In this document: positions 37,984 to 49,619 of the stretch, in pieces
Layout of the letters: each line of letters begins with the position of its first letter
How positions within the stretch are numbered: position 1 is the stretch's first letter
Origin: Chrysomallon squamiferum
Lineage: Eukaryota > Mollusca > Gastropoda > Neomphalida > Peltospiridae
DNA length: 64,000 nucleotides
NCBI GenBank assembly: GCA_012295275.1
Contig: CM022679.1
Span: 4,295,879 to 4,359,878 of the forward strand
Direction of reading: 5' to 3'
The notes under the pieces: generated by a model
What the model saw: only the letters and a program-made list of their open reading frames with translations
The model's database searches: none
What the model was told of the DNA's origin: nothing
Position numbers and translations under genes: made by a program

Positions 37984-38069
37984 CTGGTGTTCGACCGCAC
38001 CCTTTCCTTCAGTTTCTGCGCTTGAAGCACGTTCTTGATGGTATTCCGTGTTCGATTCCAAAATGTTGT
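37984..38069 (-). other. Exon-like segment (86 nt), possible 5' untranslated exon
   Basis: On the minus strand an acceptor (AAGTACAG|A after a pyrimidine-rich stretch) and a donor (CACCAG|GTGGGT) enclose 86 nt of mixed composition, with one frame open throughout. No protein family is recognised. It could be an upstream exon of the receptor transcript, or chance. Confidence 0.2.
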
Positions 38070-38129
38070 CTGTACTTGACAAGTCGAAACAGAAATGAAA
38101 CATAATCCACAATTAGGCGTTTCTTTTTC

Positions 38130-38860
38130 CTTCTTTTTTTTTTTTTTTTCTTCTTCCTTTATTTATTAATTTTCTTTTTTTTGTATTATTATTATTTTTT
38201 TTATTTTCCGGTTATATGCACAAAAGTTATTTTTTTTTTAAAAACTATTTTCCCGAATAACTGTTTGTTATACAGAGAATAGTTTTCGCTAGTTATTTTC
38301 CTAATATGTTTTTGGTATACACCCAAAACGATTCCGTGAGTAACGTATTAATATATTTCTTATAACATACATCACAATCACTTCTGCCTTTTCATTGTGT
38401 TACTCGTTTCGCTTAAGTATTTTCATAACGTCTTTCGTCCTACACACCACACAATCATTCGGTGAACACTTTCCTAACACGAAGTGTTGTAAACATAACA
38501 GTTTTCACTGAGAAATCGCCAATCACGTTGTTGTTTTTTTTTCGGAATACCACACCTATTTTTTTTCTACAACATATTTCTCATACACTTTACTATTACA
38601 AGTGAATATCTTTGCAAAACGTTTTCTTGTTCACGATACATTATTATTAAATATTATCCTTATAACTTTTTTTGTCACAAAGAACGTCTGTGTAAGTATT
38701 TTGCTGCTAATTTTCACACTTTGTTGCATTTCCTAGAAGGAATTCGCAATCTGTGGGTCAAAGGTCAACAGTTACTCATTACAGCAGCAACTTATTATTC
38801 AACACTTTGACTTTCCTCTAAACCGTTATCAGAACATTCTTACTGCAAACACACATCACA
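38130..38860. repeat. Poly-T/ATT tract and a decayed 45-65-bp tandem repeat
   Basis: From about 38230 to 38640 segments resembling TATTTTCCTAANAT, a T-rich bit and TACANNNCACAAN recur seven times or so. The match between units is poor, so this is a tentative ancient satellite. Confidence 0.35.
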
Positions 38861-39957
38861 AGAGAAAGAGATAAAAAAAAAATAATAATAATAATAATAA
38901 TAATAACTAAATAACTAAAGAAAAAAAACGCACACACACACACACAGATACACAAAACAACACAAAAGTAGACCAGTCGTCATAAATAATATTAATAATT
39001 GGTGTCGTTTATGATCGGAGCTTCGCTATTTATTGTCTAGCGCTCATAAATCGTTTTTCTTTTCGTTCCCAGTATTGCTTATTAGCTGTATTGTGTGGAT
39101 AATGGCAACTCAGAGGGCGGTCGAATTCAACAGAAAAAAAAAAAAAGCAGAAAAAAAAAAAAGCCTGCATTACTCATTAAATCCCAATAAAAATGGGTTT
39201 TATTTAAAAAGTATATAATCTGCATATATCGATAATAAAATCATTTGAAATGCAGACATCAGAAAATGAAAAGAGCCCACAGATAAATAAGTTTAGTTGT
39301 AATTAAAATGACATTAGTACACAGATACATGGAATTCTTTCAGCGCCGATACCCAGCCTGTTCGTAATTCCAGTAGTATGATTTTCTTTTTCCTTTCTGT
39401 TATGAACGATTGATAACATTGGTTTACGATCAATTCTTCTTCACAATGGAGGCGCTAATTTTAACACCGTTTATAACGCGACTAGGACGAGAAATGCAGG
39501 GTGTAAGTGACTTTGCTTTTTCTTAGTAACATACAGTTATTTGTATCTGCTGAAAACAGAAACGCCAGTAGGTATGAAAGGATAATAGAGACACAAGTGA
39601 ACCACACACAAACATACAAATACATATAATTCTCATGCTCAGTGCATTTGTATATATGGGAGTATATACGCATTATACTTATGCGAATATATGTATACAT
39701 TATGTATGTATGAACGAGCGAAGACACACGTAACAACGGCTACGACCGCGATGAACCTGCATTTACTGTCACAAGAGATATTTAATATAATAGGAATGAT
39801 TCAAAATGAAGTCTATTGGCAAGATGTTTATGAAAATACATAAAAGGATGTATGAATTATACATATGACGCATGCATTCTTCGTTATATGGATTATTTGG
39901 ATACACTGTTATAAGTATTTTGGTTGCATGTCACCATGAATATGTCTGTCCATTGAG

Positions 39958-40200
39958 TGTGTGTGTGTGTGTGTGTATGTATGTATAAATATATTATGTA
40001 TGTGATATGAGTCTAAGTGTGTAAGTATGTATGTATGTAATATGTATATTATATAGTACGTGTATATGTGACCTGAATATGCATTTATGTAACTATGTAT
40101 TTATACATGCATGTATGTATGTATGTGTGTATGTATGTATGTATGTATGTATGTATGTATGTATGTACGTATGTATGTATGTACGTATGTATGTATGAAT
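39958..40200. repeat. GT and TATG arrays
   Basis: A pure GT run (39958-39978), and a nearly pure TATG array at 40107-40198. Confidence 0.95.
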
Positions 40201-40596
40201 AATGCATATCTGTTTACAACAGTTACTCTCTCTCACACACACACACATAAACACACACACAGAGACAAATATACAATCGCATTGTCAGACCGACGATTAA
40301 ATGTAACTAACTCGTTCTCTATAAACTGCAGAAGAATCATTGACGTCTATTGTATTCACAATCAATAATCTAGAACGAAATTCGGGTTACCAACTCTTCT
40401 TTCTTTTCTGTTTTTTAAACCAGTCTGTCTCGGACAATGAAAAAAAAAGAGAAAGAAACTAATTCAGGCCAGACATTTGTTCGAAGACGGAAAAACACCT
40501 TTCTAGAGGTGAGCCTGGTTTATTGGTTTTTGTAGGAATCTCTCATCGAGAGTCGACAAATCAGTGCTGTAGTGCACAGCGGCGTCTTTATTAGAT

Positions 40597-40650
40597 CAGC
40601 GGCGTCAAACTCCAATCAGTGAGCCATTTACAACTCGCTCTGACCTTCCA
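40597..40650 (+). mobile_element. hAT-like terminal inverted repeat (single end)
   Basis: CAGCGGCGTCAAACTCCAAT, followed by CAGTGAGCCA, resembles the CAGNGGYGTCAAACT start typical of several hAT DNA transposon families. The 8 bp before it, TATTAGAT, could be a target duplication. The other end was not found. Confidence 0.35.
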
Positions 40651-40741
40651 TTTCTGTGCCAGAAGGCGACATTTGTTTCATGGTCTTCGTTTGATCTTCT
40701 TATTGTTTTGTCTGAAAAAAAAAATTGTGTAGCTTTCTTTT

Positions 40742-40865
40742 TCTTTTTTTTTTTTTTTTTTTTTTTTTTGAAGATAGTGGGTCAGGAAAATATTGTAATC
40801 TTCATCTTCTTCTTAGTCGCTTTTTTTCAGAAGAATGTTTTTTTTTTTTTTTTTTTTTTTTTTTA
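40742..40865. repeat. Two poly-T runs
   Basis: T runs of more than 20 bases at about 40747-40769 and 40839-40864. Confidence 0.9.
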
Positions 40866-41302
40866 TTAACGTGTTGATTTTCTGCTCCCGACAACAGTTC
40901 TAAATTTGAAGATTCCGATGGTCAATGAAAATAAATTAGATAATTACGCCAAAGCCAATCTTCCCAGCTCATTAGCTCTGCCCTAAGCTAGCAAAGCAGA
41001 CTTGTGGACTATTTAGATGGCGGGTGTAAATGGAAAATAAAATAATGGTTATCCGGACTGAGTGAAGTGTCTAAATGACCGCAAGGCATGGTATAAATAT
41101 GTACGTCTACGTAATCAAAACAGCACTAAACTAATCGTCCAGCACTGTCGTCAAAAGATAACACTGACTGCTGGATTTTAGCCCAGGACAGAGTACTTGA
41201 ACCTCAGTTAATCTTGGCTTGTATAAGATAGCCGACAGTTTGAGAGCGTCTGAGAATTACAAATTATTATATCAGTAATGATTTAGGATTGTTGGGGAAT
41301 AT

Positions 41303-41426
<124 letters not shown>

Positions 41427-42311
41427 TGTCCTATCGCTCTCTTTCTGTTATCTGAAATTTTACTACCTTAAGAGGTTAAGATGAAACAAAATAAAAGTTT
41501 CACAAAATACCGAAAATCGAAAGTATTAGGAAATTCTTTACGCGTTTTCGAATAAACTCTCCATCTTTTTCCACTGTTGTTGTCTAAAACTATTAAAGCA
41601 CCAACTGGAACAAGGACGATAAGAACAATAGCAAAAAGAAAAAAAAAAAAAAAAGAAGATTTTTGATCTAGTGGCGATCTTGTATAAATTATTAATTTTT
41701 AAAATATAAATACCTTGAACTGATCAATATTATTTCTTTTCTCTTCAGTCAAAAGGCAATATAAATCCTAAAAAATTACTTTTTTAATGCTGACTTGTGA
41801 CCCGTTCCACGAAACGTATCCAAAGCATGTTTTGACATTCTCCCCATCCACAAAATTAAAAAAATAAAATTAAAAAAACCCTAAGCTTTAAAATAGCATA
41901 GACATTACTGTCAAGTATTATCTCAAAATTAATTTATTGCACTTGCATTTTTGCACAATGCATCTTTTTGCTTCAGTTCTTTGTTTTTGTTTTTTGTTTT
42001 TTCTTACTGAGCGATCATTTAGATATATTGGGTTTCGAAGCTCGCTGTGTGTGTGTGCTTTTTTGTGTTTCTGAGAAGGCACATATAAATATTTCTTCCT
42101 GCTAACTGGTAAGAGCAAGCATTGGCTGTTCACGGTTTCTTTTTATATCACCATTACATCACAGATAATTGTGATATTAAATTTTAATTGTATATACATT
42201 TTAGCGATATTTTATGTGAATTTAGATTCATTGTAATAGTTTAGGAATATAAAAATTAAAAATTTTAAAATATATTTATAGGAATAGAACTCCAAAATAT
42301 AAAATAAATAA

Positions 42312-42315
<4 letters not shown>

Positions 42316-42383
<68 letters not shown>
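42316..42383. repeat. (AAT)n microsatellite
   Basis: About 22 pure triplets. Confidence 0.97.
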
Positions 42384-42385
<2 letters not shown>

Positions 42386-42399
42386 TATTAATAATAAAA

Positions 42400-43790
42400 C
42401 AAGTTTCATTTAGTCCATGCTTTATCTAAGAACTTTTGTTCTTTGCATGGAAACTGGTCATAAATATGTATCTGCAGTGCGCTTTCTAAACACAAATTTT
42501 CCCTAAAAATAATCGTTACAAATCATCTGAACCAAGATGACATTAACTATTCACATTCAGTTTCAACATTCAAAAAAAAAAAAAAAAAAAAACGTTTTTT
42601 AAAAAGTAATAATAATAATAATAATAAAAAATAAATAAAAAAAAAAAAATTGAAAAAGAAAGAAATCTATTATGTTATTTCTAACCTGCAGTGAATTCGT
42701 CACCTCTGGAGAGAATACATTAATAAATCATATTTTGTTTTTGCTTTTATCTTGACGTTTCCTTTTGTTTTTATCATTGCCAATGCTGAACGCTTCGGGA
42801 CACGGAGTCATCATTGACTGAAATGATAATATCTCGCTCAGAATGCGAGTCTTTGTGTGTTTTTTAACTCTTCTGCGGTGACTGTTAGCTTGACCTAATG
42901 CCATCGTTATTAGACGCAGAGTTTTTGTGCATTTTAAATAGAGTTAATTCCATCACTTGTACAGGTCGACTTTATTACCAGCATTTGTATATTCCCGATC
43001 CACTTTCAGCCGAATTAAAATAGCGTTAATGTTATTTTTTTTTTGTATACAGTTTTGTAGACTGCATTATTTTTTTTTCTTCAAAATATGTAATATTTCA
43101 GTTTGTAGATACAATTTGCTAGGCAGGTTAGATAGATGTATTTAGAATTTGCAAATACAGTTTAGTTTATTGTACTGTTGATATCATCATCATCATTATT
43201 ATTACTGTTGTTATTATTGTTATTAAATCTAAATATTACATATGTGGGTATGTATACATGCATCAGCATGAGTGTGGAATTTCACACACTATGTTCTTTT
43301 TTGATAAAGGTAAACAAATCAAACAGAATATTCAACATGTAACATTATTAATGACTCTACTAGGAAACATAATATTTATTATAATCAAGGTGTGAATAGA
43401 ACGTCATAGAACAACAAAAAAAGCCTTATCGTGTTTTTGATAAATTAAATAAATTCAACATACAAAGGATCAAAACATAGTGAAACAGATACATTAAATG
43501 ATAAGATTTTCATCTGTTCAGTGTACGTAAAATGCACGTTATGTTTCATTGGTGTCAGAAATAAAGAAAACACAGTTAGTTCAATTTCAGAAATTTTCAT
43601 CATTATCTTTCATAAACCTGATATCTGAAACATCCACAACAACTATCATATACTAGCTCATTTGTTAACTGGTGTATTTAAAACATTGATTTTTCACTAT
43701 TCTCTGAATCATTGTCAGCACTTAGAGGAGGCATAACCTTTCACTGCCAGTCTTTTGGTACAAGCCATTTCACCTGAAACTTTTTTTATT
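42400..43790. other. AT-rich sequence without recognisable gene
   Basis: Poly-A (42572-42592) and short triplet runs. The frame at 42957-43145 has no domain. Confidence 0.5.
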
Positions 43791-43799
43791 TTTTAATCT

Positions 43800-43905
43800 G
43801 AGACTAGCCCGCGCCAGCTGCTGAAAGGTCAGATGGTTGGAGATCGCGACTGAAGCTTCAGGGTCGCGGGCTGCACCTTGGTCAATTAACAAGTTTGTGT
43901 TTCGT
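43800..43905 (+). mobile_element. Decayed tRNA-derived SINE-like element
   Basis: GGTCAGATGGTTGGAGATC resembles a tRNA A-box region, and AGGGTCGCGGGCTGCACCTT the B-box region 30-35 bp further on. Unusually GC-rich for the area. Confidence 0.45.
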
Positions 43906-44015
43906 AGACGTCAGATGCATTACGTTGTAACTTACAGCTAACTGACTGCCATCCTCTGAATTAAGACTACGTAATGAGGTAAATGGTTTCCTGGCTGACA
44001 TATGTTTGAGCTTAC

Positions 44016-44118
44016 CAGGAAGAAGAAACTGCAGGTGATGGTCTTGAAGTCGTTGATTGGTGGCACTTTGAGAAACGTTAGAACCGCCGAAGACGTCAGA
44101 GAATAAACTGTGTGTTGT
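44016..44118 (-). other. Exon-like segment (103 nt), possible 5' untranslated exon
   Basis: Minus strand: acceptor GTGATTTTCAG|A and donor CTTCCTG|GTAAGC enclose 103 nt containing GACGTCTTCGGCGG. Two of three frames are open. No family is recognised. Same strand as the receptor gene and upstream of its start exon. Confidence 0.25.
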
Positions 44119-44200
44119 CTGAAAATCACTTAACGACGTAGTTCCTTTGATTTCTGTTCAGAGTTAGCTTCATGGAAACGTTTAATAATGATGATAAAGA

Positions 44201-44202
<2 letters not shown>

Positions 44203-44232
<30 letters not shown>
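44203..44232. repeat. Poly-T run
   Basis: 30 T residues. Confidence 0.95.
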
Positions 44233-44235
<3 letters not shown>

Positions 44236-44249
44236 TTATGTTTTGTACT

Positions 44250-44435
44250 AAATTAATAAAACTTGAGTGATTTATTTGTTTCACATGGTCCTAATCAGTA
44301 GAAAATGTTATGATATGATTATGGTAAATGTGGTAAATATTTATCTAATAATTATTAATATCTTTTCTTTTAAATAAATGAATCATGGAAGAGTTATTTA
44401 TTTCACATGGTCATAATAAGAAAAAGTCTGTTGTG
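44250..44435. repeat. Diverged tandem duplication, unit about 121 bp
   Basis: Segments around TTTCACATGGTC at 44279-44290 and 44401-44411 share flanks (AATAAA-rich left, TAATNAGNAGAAAA right). Confidence 0.6.
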
Positions 44436-44439
44436 AATC

Positions 44440-46900
44440 ACAAAGTCTTATTTAAAAAAGAAAAAAATGAATCGCTGTCATACTGCTTATTTATTGCACC
44501 ATGCCATGATAGAAAACTCTCTATTTAGTTTCAAAGTAAATCTTCATATTGTTGTTGTTAGGCAATCAATTTAGTGTGAGTTGAATATCAAGTCTCGAGA
44601 AATTGATTATAAAGATATACTTTTCAGATTAACTTAAGTTCGATGCTGATGTAACAGAATAAAAACCGGAAACGTTTGAGTCAGTGAAAAGCTTTTCGTT
44701 TTATTGACAACGTAACAGATTTTTAGTCGCCATGTTTATATACTGAATGAAATTAAAATAGCTTTCAATAAACAAAAAACAAAAACAAATTAAAAAACGG
44801 AGAGGTGAAAAAAAAAAAAAATTAATTACACAGCACGAAACAATCTGCAGCACGATTCTTTTGGGAATGTCTCCAGTTAATTGTCGAGTCTCGCATAAAT
44901 AATTAATAATTAGATAAGCATACAATGTCTACATCCCAGATTTGATGATGTTTTCTGAAGAGGTCAGACAAGCAATAAAATTATGCACGACGTCAATTAC
45001 GATGTTTGGATTCGTGTTTTGTTTGTATCATGTTATCAACGGTCGACGTGATGACACTCTACGACAACAGCGCTGGATCGCGCAACGTCTGTAATAATTG
45101 AAGAGACAAACAATAACTCGAAGTGGCGCGATACATGTCAGACATTCCCCAGAGTTTCGTTTCAATAATTTAAATCAGCTTTTATCGATTACTGATTTAT
45201 GAATGGGTTTGAAAATGTTTGGACTTGAATACTCAAGGGTTCTCTTTTTTCGGGAACTAGATCTAGGACTGTTAACTGCAGAATAGTAAATTAAAAACAG
45301 AGAGAGGGAGAGAGTTGCATACTGAAGATGGTGGTGGTAGATTATTTAGCCATTTTCCTTGAGTCGATGGCCACTTTGCGATCCTGACAGTAGCTCTGTT
45401 ACAGAAATGTGCTGTCGTGTAAGTGTGTGTTTCCTGCAGTTATTAATTGTATAACAGAATAACTGGAGAAGGTGTGACATCATGACCTGTGACCTGCTGT
45501 GAGGGTCACTGTTACTGCTAACCACATACGAAGAAAAAGAAGAAGAAGATCACGATGATGAAGATGATGATTAAAATAATGACGAAGAAGAAGATGATGA
45601 TGATGATGATGAAAGAGAAAAGAAGAGAACAAAGAATAAAGAAGAAAAAAAAAGACCACCGCTTCCTCTGGCATATTAGGATTTGTTGATTCTTCAGTTA
45701 AAAAAAATTAAATTAAATCTTTATAGATTTTTTATTTTACATAAAAATATTAAAATGTCTTCCTTGTCTTTCTGTAATAAATTATAAATAAATTTGTAAA
45801 ACTGTTAACCAACCGGTATTTGGTTTACAAAAGCATTTGAATTAGAAATAAAATATGCATCAGCACTAGACTTGAAACAGTTACCAAATAAAGTTTTATA
45901 ATTAAAATATTTAAAATTCCAGTTGGGGAATAAACAAAACAAAAATCTCGCAAACATCACGCAATGACCACCAACAACCACCATAGAACTTCTTCAAATT
46001 GATTTAAAATATTTAAAATAGGCTTTCGGTTCTAACATGACATTAATAATTAAGTCATTTTTAATCCTAAAATAAATTTTGAAAAACACAGCCTTTCAAA
46101 AAGATGACGATTTATTCAGGCATGACCTGTATATTTAGAAATTTAAAAGTATATATAACTTACTTATAAATTAAGACAAAAAAAAATGATTTAAAATGAT
46201 TTCTAAATACGTTAGTTTAATTAAAATATTCTGAATTTTAAATCTAAAATTACAAGGATAAAAAAAAAAATCGTCTAAAAATCACTACGCAACCGACTCA
46301 CTCACACCTGACACAATATGTCAACAGAGTCGAAGATTTCAAACGTGTTTACTGGCTCCTGAAAGCCTAATCCTCAAATTTAATTTCTGTTTTCTCATCT
46401 TCAAGCAGCTGAATCTATTGGTTTTCGTTTAGCTACTCTAAGACGTGCGCTAACGCACATAATTGCTTTTGACAAGCTGCTTTTGTCAAGGGAAATCAGA
46501 GCGGGGAGGCATGGAGTAAGTGATATGTACCATGTAATTGTAACGTAATCACATTAAAAAATGAACAAATCAGCTTAGATTGCCTGTCTACGTTTGATAT
46601 CGTTTTTATTTTTTTATTTTTTTTTACCAGTTTTATTTTGTTCTATTGTACTTTGTTTTAGATTACTTTAATACATGTTTGTATTTTACAATGATTATTC
46701 GTGTTTTTCTTTACTGCTGTGCTTTCTTTAAACCCAGTCTCTATGGTGAAGAGCTTAGACTATCAAACTACGATTCGATGACACTGCGATTTTCATCCCC
46801 TTTTCCGGCTCCGTTCCAAATCTAATTGTGGATGACTAATCCACCTAACACACGACTGAAACAATCTAACAGAGACCCGTAATTATTTATATATAATACA
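44440..46900. other. AT-rich sequence without recognisable gene
   Basis: Contains a GAA/GAT triplet tract (45528-45650) and poly-T near 46606-46625. Short frames only. Confidence 0.5.
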
Positions 46901-46910
46901 TTTATACATA

Positions 46911-47040
46911 TCCATCCATCCATCCATCCATCCATCCATCCATCCATCCATCCATCCATCCATCCATCCATCCATCCATACATACATACAAAAATACATA
47001 TATACATACATACACACATACACACATACATACATAAATA
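46911..47040. repeat. (CATC)17 followed by CATA array
   Basis: A pure CCAT tetranucleotide block (46911-46979) passes into imperfect CATA units. Confidence 0.97.
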
Positions 47041-47296
47041 AATCGCGCAGACATGCATGCATGCAGACAGTCAGAATGACATTAGTACAAAAGGTGTACC
47101 CGCCAACATGTACATAACAACGTATGCATAATTAATATCCTGCTCTAAATAAAACACACATTATACAAATTAAATCAATAAAACGGATTATACACGCAGC
47201 AAATTATGCGACAAATGTTTTTGGACCGACTGTTATCTGAAGAAATATCTGCTTTTTATTTGGTTCAATATCCTGAATTTTGGAACAAGTCATGAT

Positions 47297-47680
47297 ATGG
47301 CCAACAGTTTTACATTAGTGCCAAGTCATTCTCGCCCAAGATTAGAACGAGGAGAGAGAAAAAAAGGAGGGGCTGGAAGAAAAGAATGTTATAATACTTG
47401 CTTTTGTTCTTGCTTATCTCCAGAACGTAATGTCTGGAAAAGCCATGGAAATAATGATGAAAGCCTGGTCGTAAATAGTCGCACAGAACTAGATACGTTT
47501 GTAAGTTATAACTTCAGACAGGAAGAAAAAAAAGAAAAAACGGAAAAAGAAAAAGGAAAGAAAAATGGTAAATGGATAATGTATCCCGAATCTGCTCTTA
47601 CGTTTTCTGAGGAATTAATATTATGCAGATATACATATTTATTCATTCGCAAATTTTCATACGTACAGACATACAGGTAG
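47297..47680 (+). CDS. Doubtful hypothetical ORF (127 codons)
   Basis: One of the longer open frames not made of simple repeat. Starts MANSFTLVPSHSRPRLERGE; the middle part has several cysteines and the second half is lysine/glutamate-rich from an A-rich tract. No domain, no promoter or splice support, and the C-terminal end runs into a CATA repeat. Likely chance. Confidence 0.1.
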   Translation: MANSFTLVPSHSRPRLERGERKKGGAGRKECYNTCFCSCLSPERNVWKSHGNNDESLVVNSRTELDTFVSYNFRQEEKKEKTEKEKGKKNGKWIMYPESALTFSEELILCRYTYLFIRKFSYVQTYR

Positions 47681-47689
47681 ATAGATATA

Positions 47690-47820
47690 TACGTGTACAC
47701 ATACATGCAAACTTACATACATACAAACATACATACACATATACATACAAGCATATAACCGCACATGCATACAAAAAAACCACATACATATATACATATA
47801 AAGAATACATTCCCATATAC
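47690..47820. repeat. Imperfect CATA array
   Basis: CATACA and TATACA units. Confidence 0.85.
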
Positions 47821-47829
47821 AAGAAGTAT

Positions 47830-49080
47830 ACCATGGACCTCTAAAAAACAAGCTAGAACAGGAAAAAGATGGATTTAACAGGAAGCATTGACGCGTCATC
47901 ATGTCCTCGCTGAACGACTAACCGTAACTATCATTAACTGTGTCATTTCATTTAAAAAAAGTATTAATTAAACTCGTAATATAAATTATTTCAGATCGTA
48001 ATCTTAATTGACTATAAACTGACAGACAAGTCTTCTCTTTGTCCGAATCCACAGTCGTCTGGCGTCGTCTGGAACCCAGTTTTCTCCCGTGAGACGATTC
48101 CGAAGAATCCATCAAACCGTAAGAAACGTTTTCTATTGGTCTCGTGGGTTCGTAAGTACAACAGCATGCCTAAGCCACATACGAGCATTTTATTACACCG
48201 TGTACTAACTGTAAATATTAAATACTGTGTATGGAATGAGTTCGTTGCATTGGTCCACAGAGATATATATAAATAGTTTATTAATAGCTTGAGGTTTTGT
48301 ATGTATACAGTGTTGTATACTATTCAAAACAAACTGAGACGAAAATAACTGCACGTAATAATGCTATTAGCATAAATGCTACATAGGTAATAAAATAATT
48401 GTATTACAAAATTACATAATATAATTTGTGCATATATAATACAGATCGTGTATTTTTAGCACATTCGGAGGTAAAATTAGTGTACGTCATACTAGTAACG
48501 CAAATGTCATCCCAGCAGTAATAAATTACTTACGCAATGTACACTTAAAATAATGAAACGATTAATAACAGCTTATCAGATGACTCGACATTTAGAAAAA
48601 GTGTCAACATATTTTCGTCCTAGAGTTTAATAATCTTTCGTTTTATGATATGTAATCATGACAATGGCAATGACTTTACTCTCATGAACTGTATGATTAC
48701 AGTACAGAGAAGAATATATTACAGATAATAACGAAATTAAAATACACATGCGTGGAAATTTGAAGTGAATGACATACTCTTTCACATGTAGTTCTTATTA
48801 ATAAACGTAACTTGTTTAAAATAAACGTATTTTTGCTATTAAATATATTATAATATGTGATATCATTGCTCATTAGATTTAGTAAGACCTTGGTTAAACA
48901 ATGGCGTTAATAACTAACAGACATGTGTTTCACATTTTAAAACCGGTTTCAATAATTAAATACGATAGTTCCATCATTTTATCCTATTTTAATTTTATTG
49001 ATAGATGATGCATCAGTTGTTGAATTCTTTGTGATTTCCTCGTTTTTAATATTTGATTTTTTTTTTTTTTCCATTTTTCA
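47830..49080. other. AT-rich sequence without recognisable gene
   Basis: A short CpG-containing stretch at 48050-48160 has a possible acceptor (CCACAG) and donor (GTAAGA) on the plus strand, but nothing recognisable between. Confidence 0.45.

Positions 49081-49082
<2 letters not shown>

Positions 49083-49117
<35 letters not shown>
49083..49117. repeat. (ATT)n microsatellite
   Basis: About 11 triplets. Confidence 0.9.
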
Positions 49118-49179
49118 AACAACATTTGATGAAGTGGCTAAAGCACTAATTAACATTCTGTTTTTCTCTCGTTTGCAGA

Positions 49180-49355
49180 AAGAGGCTCAGGTGCTTTTAG
49201 AAAAAGCAACAAAGAAAGGAAGAAGAAGAAAACGAAAGACAGCCAATCATAGAACGAATAATATTTTTAAATACGAAATAAAGCTCTTTACAAGACTGGA
49301 ACAATGCATATATGTTGGCCTTCTTCATCCATTCAGACAAAACAGTTTTCTGTGA
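49180..49355 (+). other. Possible terminal exon-like segment
   Basis: Good acceptor TTTTTCTCTCGTTTGCAG|A ends at 49179. It is followed by a 58-codon open frame rich in basic residues, and an AATAAA lies at 49277-49282, inside the frame. No family recognised; function not assigned. Confidence 0.15.
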
Positions 49356-49619
49356 ATGTCACTTTAATCGTTAAAAGAGCCCTCTCCATCTCAGCTCCAG
49401 TCTTTTGTGGATGCCTGTGTTTGACATTTTGTGCCAAAAATAGTCATCAACTTGTAAGAGGGATAAATTGCTTGACCCACAGTCACGGACTTCACTCGGC
49501 GAAGTGTGTATTATGGGAGACCCGGTGTTGATCTTTTCTGTTACCCGTGCACGATGGTTTTGCAAGGGGGGAAATTGTTAAGTAAAAGTTGTTAATGAGT
49601 ATTCTTTGGTTGATCCTTT

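Noticed and set aside
46911-46979. CRISPR-like regular repeat (CATC tetranucleotides)
   Set aside because: No spacers; it is a pure microsatellite in a eukaryotic genome.
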